From contig JAZBRI010000003.1 of the NCBI GenBank assembly GCA_036874045.1, positions 7,080,501 through 7,144,500 on the forward strand: a stretch of DNA of 64,000 bases. The letters run 5' to 3'. Origin of the DNA: Cymodocea nodosa. Lineage: Eukaryota > Streptophyta > Magnoliopsida > Alismatales > Cymodoceaceae. The position numbers and the translations under genes were made by a program. Below, piece by piece: positions 34,890 through 44,603 of the stretch; within the stretch, counting starts at the first letter, position 1, and each line of letters opens with the position of its first letter. A model generated the notes under the pieces. That model saw only the letters and a list, made by a program, of their open reading frames with translations, made no database searches and was not told the origin of the DNA.

Positions 34890-37136
34890 TGTTTAGAATG
34901 AAAAAGTGCATATTATTAACGATTAAATGATGGTTAATTGCATAATATTTAGCTTATCATATAAGAATTAAGCCATTATGTTATAATTGCACTGTTATAT
35001 GCTTTAATTGAAGAATTTGCTTAATGTGGGGGAATTAATGTTAATTTAGTACATTTATGAACTGTCGGTAAGTTGCAAGCTATGAAATTCTTTAGTATCT
35101 GAATTTTCTGATATTTCGGATAGTTATGTTTAACGTACCGAACATGTATCAGATAGTTATGTTTAAATTGCCGAACAGTTATGTTTTGAGAGAATATTTT
35201 ATTATTTCTTGAAGTACACGTGTCGAAAACATAATGAATGACTTAAGTGAACTTTCAGTGAGTTATCTATAACTATCCGAAATTGTAGTTGGGCATCGGA
35301 TAGTTATCCCTGTAACTCTTTGAAATCTCTTTTTATTTATAAATAGCTAAGGACACGTGTCATGTTCTGGGAAAGTGACTTAAGTAGATTTTCGGTGAGT
35401 TAGCTGTAACTATCTGAAATGCATCTGAGCATCGGATAGTTAGACCTGTAACTCTCTGAAATGTTATTTTATGATTAAACTACTGCTGACACGTGTCGAG
35501 ATTTGGTAGATTTACTTAAGTTATATATCGGTGAGTTATTTGTAACTATCTGAAATGCATCTGAGCATCGGATAGTTAAGTTTATAAGTATCCGAAATGC
35601 ACCTGAGCATCGGATAGTTAAATTTATGCACGTGTTGAATTTAAATGCTTTAGAATATCACGTGAGATGCACATGTTTAACTCGTTAAGTTAGCATAACT
35701 GTACGCGTTGAGTTACATGAATATTACACTAAGGTAATGCATTATGTTAGCAGCTTATTTCTTTATATTTTCTAATATGCCACTATAACGGTTGCAGAAA
35801 CAGATAGTTGGAAGAGAAAAACCACGTTTGCACGTATCACGTAGGAATTCAATCGCGTAGGGAGAAGAAAGCATCGCCGTTGACATGAATGAAGGAAATC
35901 CAACCGACTATTCAAGTAGAAGCAGTTACTACTGAAGAAATATAAAAGAAAAGAAGAAAAAAGGAAGTGCGTGTGTGATCGATGGACGGACAGTGTGTGC
36001 AGAGGAGGATTGGCGACGTAATTCTCTGAAGTACCACACCAACCATCATCATCACCATCACCACACCATAATCACCAACCATCGGAGGTCTGTAAGGATA
36101 CTTGCCTGATGTTAGGTCGATTCCGAGCTAAACACAATGCCTGACAACCACTGTGAGGAGTGATCGTGTTGCGGGAAGGGAAGCCATTTTCACCAAGCGC
36201 CGACTCATATTTCAGGAGATCGTAAAGCTTTTAGCCTTGGCTTCGGGTTGATGCCTGTATGCTGAAGAGGAGATCATCTTGCAATTCTGGACTCGCGATT
36301 CTATAGGGAGAGGAGACAAAATTGTAAGTGGTTTAATTTTCAGTGGTGTAATTGCGTTGCAAGTAGTGTCGAAAGTATTTACTGTCAAGTGAGATTACTT
36401 TACATTTCACCTTTCACCCATTTCCATGTTCATATTAAAACAAAAATGCCAAAAACAATTTATCTATGTTTGTATGTTGTATTTGAGTGTTGTATTGTTT
36501 GTGTTGTATCGTGATTAATGTTATCTTTGTTAGTGTTGTGATTGTTTTATATTTATTTTAGTATTACAGTTTACTGAAATTGGTTCGTTCAAAAGACTTA
36601 AAGATTTTAATGGTTACTGTTTGAATTATTTGAATGTTAGTATTGCTCAATGATAAATCCAATGTTAACTAACATTAAAGAGCTTAATTGATATTATTTA
36701 CAATCTGTGGAATCGCCCAATGGTTGTCTAAATTCCTCTGTAAATAACAGTATTAAAAAGAAAAGACAGGTTCGTGGAGTTAACTTAAGTCCACGAGGTT
36801 AGTTCGTTGAGTTATCCATAACTCAACGAACTTAGTCCGTTGAGTTAGCTGTAATTCAATGGAGAGCTTATTGAATATATAAATTTAATTTTTAACAAGC
36901 AAACAGTTCTCAAGTTTGTCAGCAATTCCCTATGTGATCGACCTATACTTGCACATTGATACAATAGACACTGTGCACTTGCAGTTAAAGTACAAATTGG
37001 AATTAATATCTAAATTGTATTAAAGGTTGTTTGTTTACTTCTAAAAGAAAGAATAGGCATAAAGATAAATTAACTAAGTAAAAACATAAGTAACAAATTC
37101 AAGTTTTTCTAGTGTAATGTTGGGAAAACGCAAATA
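34890..37136 (+). repeat. 5' LTR of Y with about 136-bp tandem modules
   Basis: 2247 bases. CACGTG cores near 35218, 35354, 35490 and 35628 are spaced 136-138 bases apart. Each unit holds GACTTAAGT or ACTTAAGT and two dyads of the TTTCGGTGAGTTA..TAACTATCCGAAA / CATCGGATAGTTA..TAACTCTCTGAAA type. CTCAACG/CGTTGAG dyads lie near its 3' end (36770-36860). Against the 3' LTR it lacks one 32-base dyad unit near 35145. Confidence 0.9.
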
Positions 37137-37143
37137 AGTTTTA

Positions 37144-37161
37144 TGGCGCCGTTGCCGGGGA
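37144..37161 (+). other. Primer-binding site of Y
   Basis: TGGCGCCGTTGCCGGGGA, seven bases after the LTR end. This is the site known from Athila/Tat-type elements, generally assigned to an Asp tRNA. It is the best preserved of the three copies in this window. Confidence 0.88.
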
Positions 37162-37240
37162 ATTGAATTGATATAAGCAACTGTTAAAGCTGTTTCGTTT
37201 TAATAGCCAAAGTTGTGTGTTTTCTTCTATAATTGAGAAT

Positions 37241-38316
37241 ATGGCATATGCTTATGCTCAAAGATTTTTGAAACCTGTAATTAGTATATGTGAATTCTGC
37301 AATTCTAAAGGACACGGCATTTCTGATTGTTTGAAATTGAGACATTTACAGATGGTTAGATCCCATGAACAACAAATGAATTATCCTCATTATAATAGAG
37401 CCGAGTATGAGAATCCTATAGTTTACCCAACTAATGGTCAATATAGAATGTATAATATGATGAGAGACACTAAAGTTTGGGATAGCTATGACAGACTAGA
37501 GCATAGTATAGAGCAAAATCTGGACAAACTGGAATACTTTATGTGTCAACAACAAGAAGTCAACCAATTAAAGTATAAGGAAGCATATTCAGAACCTAAA
37601 CAGGATATAATTTACGAAACTGAAAAAAACATAAAGAAAATTGATCAAAAATTGAATGCTATGAAATTAGATGATCTGGAAACAAAATTAAAAGCATTGG
37701 ACGAAAATGCAATGAAAATAGAAGTTATGCAATAGGATAATGAAAATTATAATGTTATAAACCTACATAATTTGTAAAATATACAGCAAACAGAAAATAC
37801 TAATGCAAGAGAATTTAAAGAATGCACTTTAAAACTAAAAACAATTGAAGATCATAATCACAAAAATGATATACAAAAACATCATGAAAGTAACGAAAAT
37901 CTAGAAGATGTATGTGTAACATTAAGATCTAGAATTGATATACCACCAAGAACTCAAAATGAAAATGATATGAAGGTGGATAAGAGTAAAAATCAAAATG
38001 ATAATGAAAATGTAATAGCTGAAAATCTAGAAATCACTGAAGAACAATCTGAATCTGCAAATGAAGCTAAAAATGATCAAATAAATCAACTAAAAGAAAA
38101 AGAGTCTTTGAAATCAAAATCTTTAGCACCCTATCTTGAAAGATTACAACAAACAATTCCTAAAAAATAAGAAAAAATCAGAGAAATTTTTGAAAAAGTA
38201 CAAGTTAACATTCCTTTGTTAGATCTATTGCAGAAGATGCCACCTTGTGCTAAATTTCTTAAGGATTGGTGTACTAAGAAAAGAGAGTGAAAAGTTCTTA
38301 GAAAGGTCTTTTTAGC
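37241..38316 (+). pseudogene. Start of pol of Y: zinc knuckle, coiled coil, pre-protease; cut before PR
   Basis: ATG at 37241. Zinc knuckle CEFCNSKGHGISDC (about 37285-37330), then RHLQMVRSHEQQM and a coiled coil with DIIYETEKNIKKIDQKLNAM. After a TAG at 37733 the frame goes on with an acidic, Asn-rich part (VCVTLRSRIDIPPRTQ, KVDKSKNQND) and VNIPLLDLLQKMPPCAKFLK. It stops being collinear with W at 38316, just before the protease. W has the TAG at the same place (62817). The knuckle without capsid at the 5' end is a family trait. Confidence 0.75.
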
Positions 38317-39221
38317 CTATAGAAGAGGAAGAGCAAGAGCAAACCCCTTTGGAGCAACAAAGTCACCTTCCTGACCCGACTGAAACAACAATTTTGAATG
38401 AAGTACATTTTTGTAGTCAAGAAGCTTATACCAAATATCAAGAAATAAGGGGTTGCGACATTATTTACAGTAGACCAGTAAATTGGGATGGAATGCAAGA
38501 AATCAAAGAATTATTTGAATTCCAAGGTCTACTGCAATTTATATCTCAAGAAAGAGGGCATGCAGTATATGAGAATTTAGTGCCCTGTTTCTATGCAAAT
38601 TTGAGAGAAAGAGAAGGAGGATTAATTTTAAACGTGGAGGAAGCTGATGTATAGATAACACTAGAGCTTCTCCACAACATTTTTGGTTTAAAGAATAAAG
38701 GAACAAAAATTTTGGAAGATACAATTGTAGTCGAATGGACTGAATAGTAAATTAAGGATTGTTTAGCTATCAATCCTGGTGTGCCATTATTAAACAGATT
38801 GAAGCATTTAAATGGTAAAGCACACATGGTAGCTAACATTCTGATTAAGAATGTTTATCAACGATAAGGCCATGATATAGAATTTAGTCAATTTGTCAAA
38901 TGGACCACATATGCAGTTGTAAATAAGATCCAAATAAATTGGTCTACAGTTTTTATCTCCAAACTGAAAACAGTGAAGAAGAAATTATTTTATGGAGATT
39001 TGATTCCACTACTGATGGTGGACTGTATCGATTTCACTAAATGGACATCAAAAAGGATAAGATCAAGAACCATTTCAGTGAAAGAATACAGAAATTTTGT
39101 AGCTGCAGAACTAGCTGTACCTTTTGGTGGAATTACAGGAGCAGTAGAGAGGATTAATTAATTAGAGTTTTAATTAGAAAAACTCTAGAAGGAAGTAGAT
39201 GAACTTAGGCATAGAGATTAA
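38317..39221 (+). pseudogene. ORF1 of Y, C-terminal half
   Basis: Starts at the deletion junction with EEEEQEQTPLEQQ. NEVHFCSQEAYTKYQEI, the FEFQGLLQFISQ segment, VPCFYANLREREGGLIL, AHMVANILIKNVYQR, QFVKWTTYAVVNK and KKKLFYGDLIPLLMVDCIDF follow. It ends with a C-terminal coiled coil and TAA at 39219-39221. It aligns with X 33220-34115 and with the minus-strand copy in Z. The family resembles the plant transposon protein / Athila ORF1 type. Stops at 38653, 38746-38751 and 38866 are mostly former Gln codons. Its role is unknown. Confidence 0.65.
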
Positions 39222-40125
39222 ATTGTATTGTTCGTTTACTTGTGTAAAATTGTATAAAATTGTATGATGTACTTTTAATGTAATTGATTTATATTAGTGA
39301 ATGTAAATTTTTCAGATGCAATTTTCATACGTGTTTTGGATGTGAAATGAATGGAATTTATTGAATATTATGTTATTGTGAAACTTTATGAATAAATATA
39401 TAACAGATTTACAATTTGCTGAATGACACGATAACTACTTAAAAATTTCTGCATGTTATAAGGTAAAATGTAAATTCTGCATAACATAAAATGACCTGCA
39501 AGTTAAATCTTTATATCATGCTCAAATTTAAACGTATTTTAATTAGAATGATGCATTAATGACATAGATTTAACTTTATTACAGTTAGCAGAAGGAAAAA
39601 AAGAAAAAAGAAAAGAACAGAGAAGAACTTACGAGAGTAAAACTTAGATGTTGCTAAGTGTTAACTCAACGAAGTAAGTCTATTGAGTTAACCGTAACTC
39701 CACGAGGTCAGTAATATAATATAAAGTCACTCCGTTGAGTTATCTGTAACTCAACGAAGTTAGTCTGTGGAGTTAGCAACAGTAACCGACTATATTTTGT
39801 TGAGTTTTTTGTAACTCAATGAGGTTAGTTCGTGGATTAAGCAGAACAGTTATTCTTTTAACCACGAACGAAACTTCGTTGGTTTAGCGGCCACCAAAAT
39901 TTAAAATTAGTAGTGGTACACGTACCCATATAAACAGGAACCACGATGCATGTTGCAAGCCACGTTCTTGCAACGAGAGTTATTCACTTTATGGATGCAT
40001 AGTATATATATAAAACAGAATGTTATTTACGAGTTACCAGCACTTTAAAAGAAAGGAGAATGCTTTGGAGGAATTGGAAGGAGAAGCAGCTGATTCAACT
40101 TCATCCGACAACAAATATTTATAGA
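39222..40125 (+). promoter_or_regulatory. Internal promoter region of Y upstream of gag
   Basis: Non-coding spacer with four CTCAACG-type dyads (39655-39880) and a TATA-like box TATATAAAA (about 40007-40015) 111 bases before the gag start codon at 40126. Z has the classical form TATAAATA at the same place and nearly the same distance; X has TATAAAAA (46938). Conservation of a TATA box, a leader of about 80-90 bases and a start codon argues for a separate transcript for gag and F-box. This is inferred from sequence only. Confidence 0.55.
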
Positions 40126-41516
40126 ATGGAAAGCTTCAGACTGGTATGTAATTAATCTTCTGCTATTTATTTATGAGCGCATAGACTCGTTCTCTAAGCA
40201 CTAAATGATTAGTAAGAACACCTACCTAGGAATTTTCATTATAGAGGAGTATTGAAAAAATTTCTAAACTGAACTTTAACGAAATTCTCTGGGGTGTAGC
40301 TAACCTTTCTTTAAAAGAGAACGTAGAGATGACTGCTCCAGTAGAAAAACCATTAGGAGAGATTCTATATCCTGAATTAGTTGATGAACCTTCATGTATT
40401 CAATTGCCAAACTTTGAGGGAGATGGGTTTGAACTAAAATCTAATTATATTAGTCAATTGCCACATTTTCATTGATTAGAAAGAGAGGATGCCTATTATT
40501 TCCTTAGAGAATTTAACGAAGTTTGTCAAATGATGAAAATGCCGAACATGAGTATAGATGCTATTAAACTTAGATATATCCCTTTTTCTTTAAAAGACAC
40601 AGTTAAGAGATGGTTATATACTTTGTCGCCTGATTCAATTTCTACATGGACTGAATTTTGCTCTGTTTTTCTGAAAAAATATTATCCAACACATCAAACG
40701 ATTAAAAAGAAGAAAGAAATATTAATGTGTAGCCAAAAATAGGGTGAATCATTCTGGAAATATTTTGAAAGATTTAAAGATTTACTGACTCAATGTCTAC
40801 ATCATGCAATGAGTAAAGCACAACTAATATGTATAATTTATGAAGGCATAGATGTTTCAACGAAATCTTTATTAGAATCTACTTGTCAAAATGGATTTTT
40901 AAAATTATGTAGTGAAGAAGCATGGGCATATTTAGAGAATTTTACAAAAGGAACTGCATAGTGGGAAAATTCGGCTGAAGCTATTGCAGATAAAAGAAAA
41001 TTGCCAAGAGGAATGCATGAAATAGATTCCAATACTATGCTTGAGGTGAAATTAAATGAATTAACAAAGAAAATAGAAGAGTTATCATTAAATCAAAAGC
41101 TAGCAGAAAAGAATGCAAACATAAATGACTTAGATATTATTTATGTTAGAAACCAGAGAGATAACTTGGGAAATTCTTATCATCCTAATTGGAGAAATCA
41201 CCCGAATTTATCTTAGAGAAACAACAATTTCCAGGGAGGGGAAAATATAAATGAGAAGAACATAAGTTATGAAGTATTAATTGAACAAGGAGCTAGAATA
41301 GAGAAATTAGAAAAGATAATCCAACAAGTAAACAATGGTCTAGAATTTATATTTGGAAATGCTGCAATTCAAAATCAGAATAGAAATATATCACTTAGAT
41401 AGAAGGAACCAATGGAAGTTAGACCTACTGGAGGATTGCCAATACAAGCTATACCTAATCCTGTCAATAGAACGGTTAATGAAATTGATACCTCTTCTGG
41501 GAGGGCAACTAAATGA
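40126..41516 (+). pseudogene. Gag (capsid) of Y with a small in-frame intron
   Basis: A first exon of six codons (40126-40143) ends at G/GTATGT. The intron is 40144-40244 (acceptor ATTATAG). Exon 2 opens in frame with RSIEKISKLNFNEIL and runs to TGA at 41514-41516. The capsid core is of Athila type: LPNFEGDGFELKSNYISQLP, MSIDAIKLRYIPFSLKD, KRWLYTLSPDSISTWTEF, FLKKYYPTHQT, YFERFKDLLTQC and IIYEGIDVSTKSLLES. A helical part with LNELTKKIEELSLNQKL and an Asn/Gln-rich tail follow. There is no zinc knuckle at its end; that motif sits at the start of pol instead. Stops at 40475, 40739, 40959, 41214 and 41399. Capsid protein forms the virus-like particle. Confidence 0.8.
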
Positions 41517-41705
41517 AGCAGCATATCTGAAGCAACTATCTGTATGTATATATGTTTTTTATTTTTAGTTAATAGTATTGTAGAGTTAATTTTTAACTCA
41601 ACGAACTTAGTTCGTTGAGTTATGCCTTAACTCCATGAGAGTGTGTAGTATCATGTTAATTTTTGTCTCTACTAAATTTTTGTTTGTGTTTTACAGAATC
41701 GATAA
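41517..41705 (+). promoter_or_regulatory. Gag/F-box spacer: perfect dyad and splice-acceptor-like site
   Basis: A perfect palindromic stretch centred on AACGAACTTAGTTCGTT lies at about 41597-41622. GTTTGTGTTTTACAG ends at 41696, a good plant acceptor ten bases before the F-box ATG. Possible donors are GTATGT at 41542 or the gag exon 1 donor at 40144. X has the equivalent ATGAATACAG at 48233-48242. Confidence 0.5.
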
Positions 41706-42845
41706 ATGGAATTGATGCAATTACCGTTGGATGCACTAAGGGAAGTACTAAGTAACTTGTCAGCTAAAGATCTGTGTAGGTTGTGTTGTGTATCAAAGGA
41801 AATTAAAGACTATATTGAAGAAAAATATTTTCAGAGACTACAAGCTGCAAAAATGACTAAGATTAGAGATTGATTCATATGGAGGTCATTTAATCGTAGT
41901 TCAAATACCCATGAATATCTGGCTATGGAAGAAACTACTAGAATTCCACCCAATGCATTAGAAGGAATAAATCATATTATGGGGATAGATGAAGGATTAA
42001 TCATATAGAAGACGAGACCAAGGTATGCAAGTTTATTATTACCTGATATTTTGATAAGAAATCCTAAAATAGGAGAAGAATGGAATATAGGAAGACCTAA
42101 TAGATTTGAAGCACCAACTGTAAATTGTGGGTCAGCTTTGATATTTTTCGATAAAAATTCTACAATTACTGAAAAATTATATTATTGGAGACCTACAGGA
42201 AATTGGGGTAAAGATTTACACTTAAGTGTGTATAATTTTCTGAACAGATCTTGGAATGAAAATATTATGATATATCTAGGACATAAATCATTAATTAACC
42301 AAACACATGTCATATTTGATGGATATATATATCTAGTCACGGAGATATCATTAGCATATGGATCTAATTTATACATAGTGAGCATAGACAGTTATGATGA
42401 ATATATAGAAATTTTACCTGTACCAAGTGAAATAGCTAAACCACCATCTGCAGAATTTAATGAAATTCAAATAGGAATGTGGTATAATGAAGAAGATGAT
42501 CCTACGTTATGTCTGATAAGATGGTGGGATGAACTGATGAAATTTCAAATATGGATTATGGAAGACATTAATGAATGGAAATGGGAAGAGAAATATATTG
42601 AAATAGATGTAGAAATAGAAACTACTACATTACCCAAGAACCAAAAAGGATCCCTTTCTACATTACATATCATTAATGGTAATACACTCGTATTTAGAAT
42701 TTATAATATATTACATGTTTACAAATTAAGAAGGAACAAGAACTGCATTAAAACAGAATTAATAGTAAGAAGAACTATGCCTAAAAAGTTTGCTTGGACT
42801 AATACATTTATTCCATTTGTTTCTACTTTTCAATCATGTTCTTAA
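41706..42845 (+). pseudogene. F-box protein encoded by retrotransposon Y
   Basis: F-box proteins are the substrate receptors of SCF (SKP1-cullin-F-box) ubiquitin ligases. The N terminus carries an F-box: LPLDALREVLSNLSAKDLC followed by RLCCVSKEIKDYI (about residues 6-37), with the LP, VL..L, DL and CCVSK positions expected. The rest, to residue 379, resembles an F-box-associated beta-propeller: GYIYLVTEI, LYIVSIDSYDEYIEILPVP, LCLIRWWDELMKFQIWIM, EWKWEEKYIEID and a final NILHVYKLRR strand. ATG at 41706 follows a splice-acceptor-like site by ten bases. Two in-frame stops (41869, 42016) break the first third; 42051-42845 is fully open. It lies between gag and the 3' UTR in both copies that retain this region. 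The domain calls rest on motif reading, not on a search. Confidence 0.75.
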
Positions 42846-44603
42846 GCTACGATTTTGTGTGTTTAATGTTGTGTGTATTCTACATTTATTGTTAAAATAA
42901 AATTAAAAAATTTATAGTTTTCATTTTTATTTTATAAAAGAAAAAAAAAACAAAATATCAATCTAGTTTGTTGGTATTTGTTCTGGGAAACCAACTGGCT
43001 TGCTTGTGAGCCACCAAAGGCATAAGAGCCTGGGTTCCACACAAGACACTGATTTATTAATATCTGTTAAATGTTATTTTATTTTATATTTTTCTTTTAT
43101 CTGTGAATGAAAAGTTTTTAAGAATCAAAAATCAGAATATGTAGAAGGAGATACAAATGAAACAAGGTATGTAACTAATTACTCATCTTCAATTTTAAAT
43201 CAAGCAAAACTGTATTCATGTCTACTACAATTACTATACTTATTGTGAAATCTTTTTACATTGAGGACAATGCAAAATATTGGTATGGGGGGAGGTAATT
43301 GAAGTAACATCCATGTAAGTTTGTTAATTAAAGAAATTAAAATGGTATTGCAAAGTTTTGAGGAAATTGAAAATTTTTATGAACTTGCTGTAACTATCTG
43401 ATAAATGAGATTGTAAAATTTTTATAAACTGCTTGAATGTTATATTTAGAAGGCTATATAAGATGCTATTGAATTTACTATTTATGCAAATCTAGATATA
43501 GTATCTTATGTTTTTCTGAATTTCATGAGTTCAACAGTTTCACGATTTTAAAATGAAATCAGAATGCTTAATGAAAAAAATCAGTAAATTATCTAAAGTC
43601 CTAAAAGAGCTGAGATATGAATTCTAGATTAAATGAAACACATATGATTAAAGATACATTTAATTTGACTGATTGAACTTGTAGAATGATTTATGTGTAG
43701 ATCTTATTAAACTACAGAAAAAGTATGAGCTTATTGTTATGGATTCATATTTTCAGTAACTGATAGAAGCAGGACTATATGAGATTAGCGTTTTACTACA
43801 TCTGTATTAATGAAATACATATATATATAGTATGTGATTAATGTTTTGTTTTGTGGTTGTAGTTTAAAAAAAAAAAAAAAAAATTGAGAGTTTATTGACT
43901 TGTTTGATCACGAGACTTTTGTACTTGAGTAAATAGGTATGTAAGGATTGTTGACCTGAAAAAGGACTCTTGAAATCTGGCAACCTAAGATCCTGATCAG
44001 ATCTGGGATTATTGATTGAAAGCTCGTTACATGGGTACATTAGAAAGCTCTTGTATGATTCAAGCTTGTCAAATTAACTTTTAAAGTACGAAAAAAAAGA
44101 AAAAAGAAAAAAAAAGAAAAAAATATACATATACTGTTCTGAAAAGATACAAGTGTTTTGTGAAATACAGATATCTTATGAATCGAGTATATTTTCTGTT
44201 ATCTAGAATTGCTGAAATATGAATCTGGAATTGACTTTTGAAGTTGTTTAATGGAGATACAATTCTTTATTCTACTTGTCTTAATCAGATTGAATTGGAT
44301 TGTACTCTGATTCGTATGTTGTTGAAATTTCTTCTAGAAATCTTATTGGAAAATTTAAGATGACAGATGATGAAAAGAACAAATAATAATATAATTAACA
44401 CCTATATGATGATGATATACTTGGTATGTAATTTACATATATTCTAAGTATATTTGCAGGTTGATTACTGAAACATACAGAATATATTTTTATGCTAAAC
44501 AGAAGAAAAATAAAAGGGGAAGAATTAATTCTAGCACTTTTAAAGACCAATTAATTAGATCTTAGGTTGCTAAGGAACTAGCAAAATTAAGGTATGGGGG
44601 AAG
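42846..44603 (+). other. Long 3' UTR of Y with conserved block, internal PPT-like motif and PPT
   Basis: Non-coding in Y and X. A block at 42960-43045 (AACCAACTGGCTTGC...AGCCACCAAAGGC) is far better conserved with X (49525-49610) than its surroundings and can form a TGGCT/AGCCA hairpin. TTGAGGACAATGCAAAA followed by GGTATGGGGGGAGG (43261-43295) has the form of the PPT region of Athila-type elements, yet lies 1.3 kb before the LTR. The true PPT (GGTATGGGGGAAG, 44591-44603) abuts the LTR. An A-rich run is at 43865-43883 and another at 44090-44125. Confidence 0.6.

Noticed and set aside
37141-37165. tRNA-like sequence TGGCGCCGTTGCCGGGGA
   Set aside because: It is the 18-base primer-binding site after an LTR, not a tRNA gene; no cloverleaf can be formed.
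39655-39880. Repeated CTCAACG dyads as possible satellite DNA
   Set aside because: Only a few imperfect copies at fixed positions in one retrotransposon family; not a tandem satellite array.
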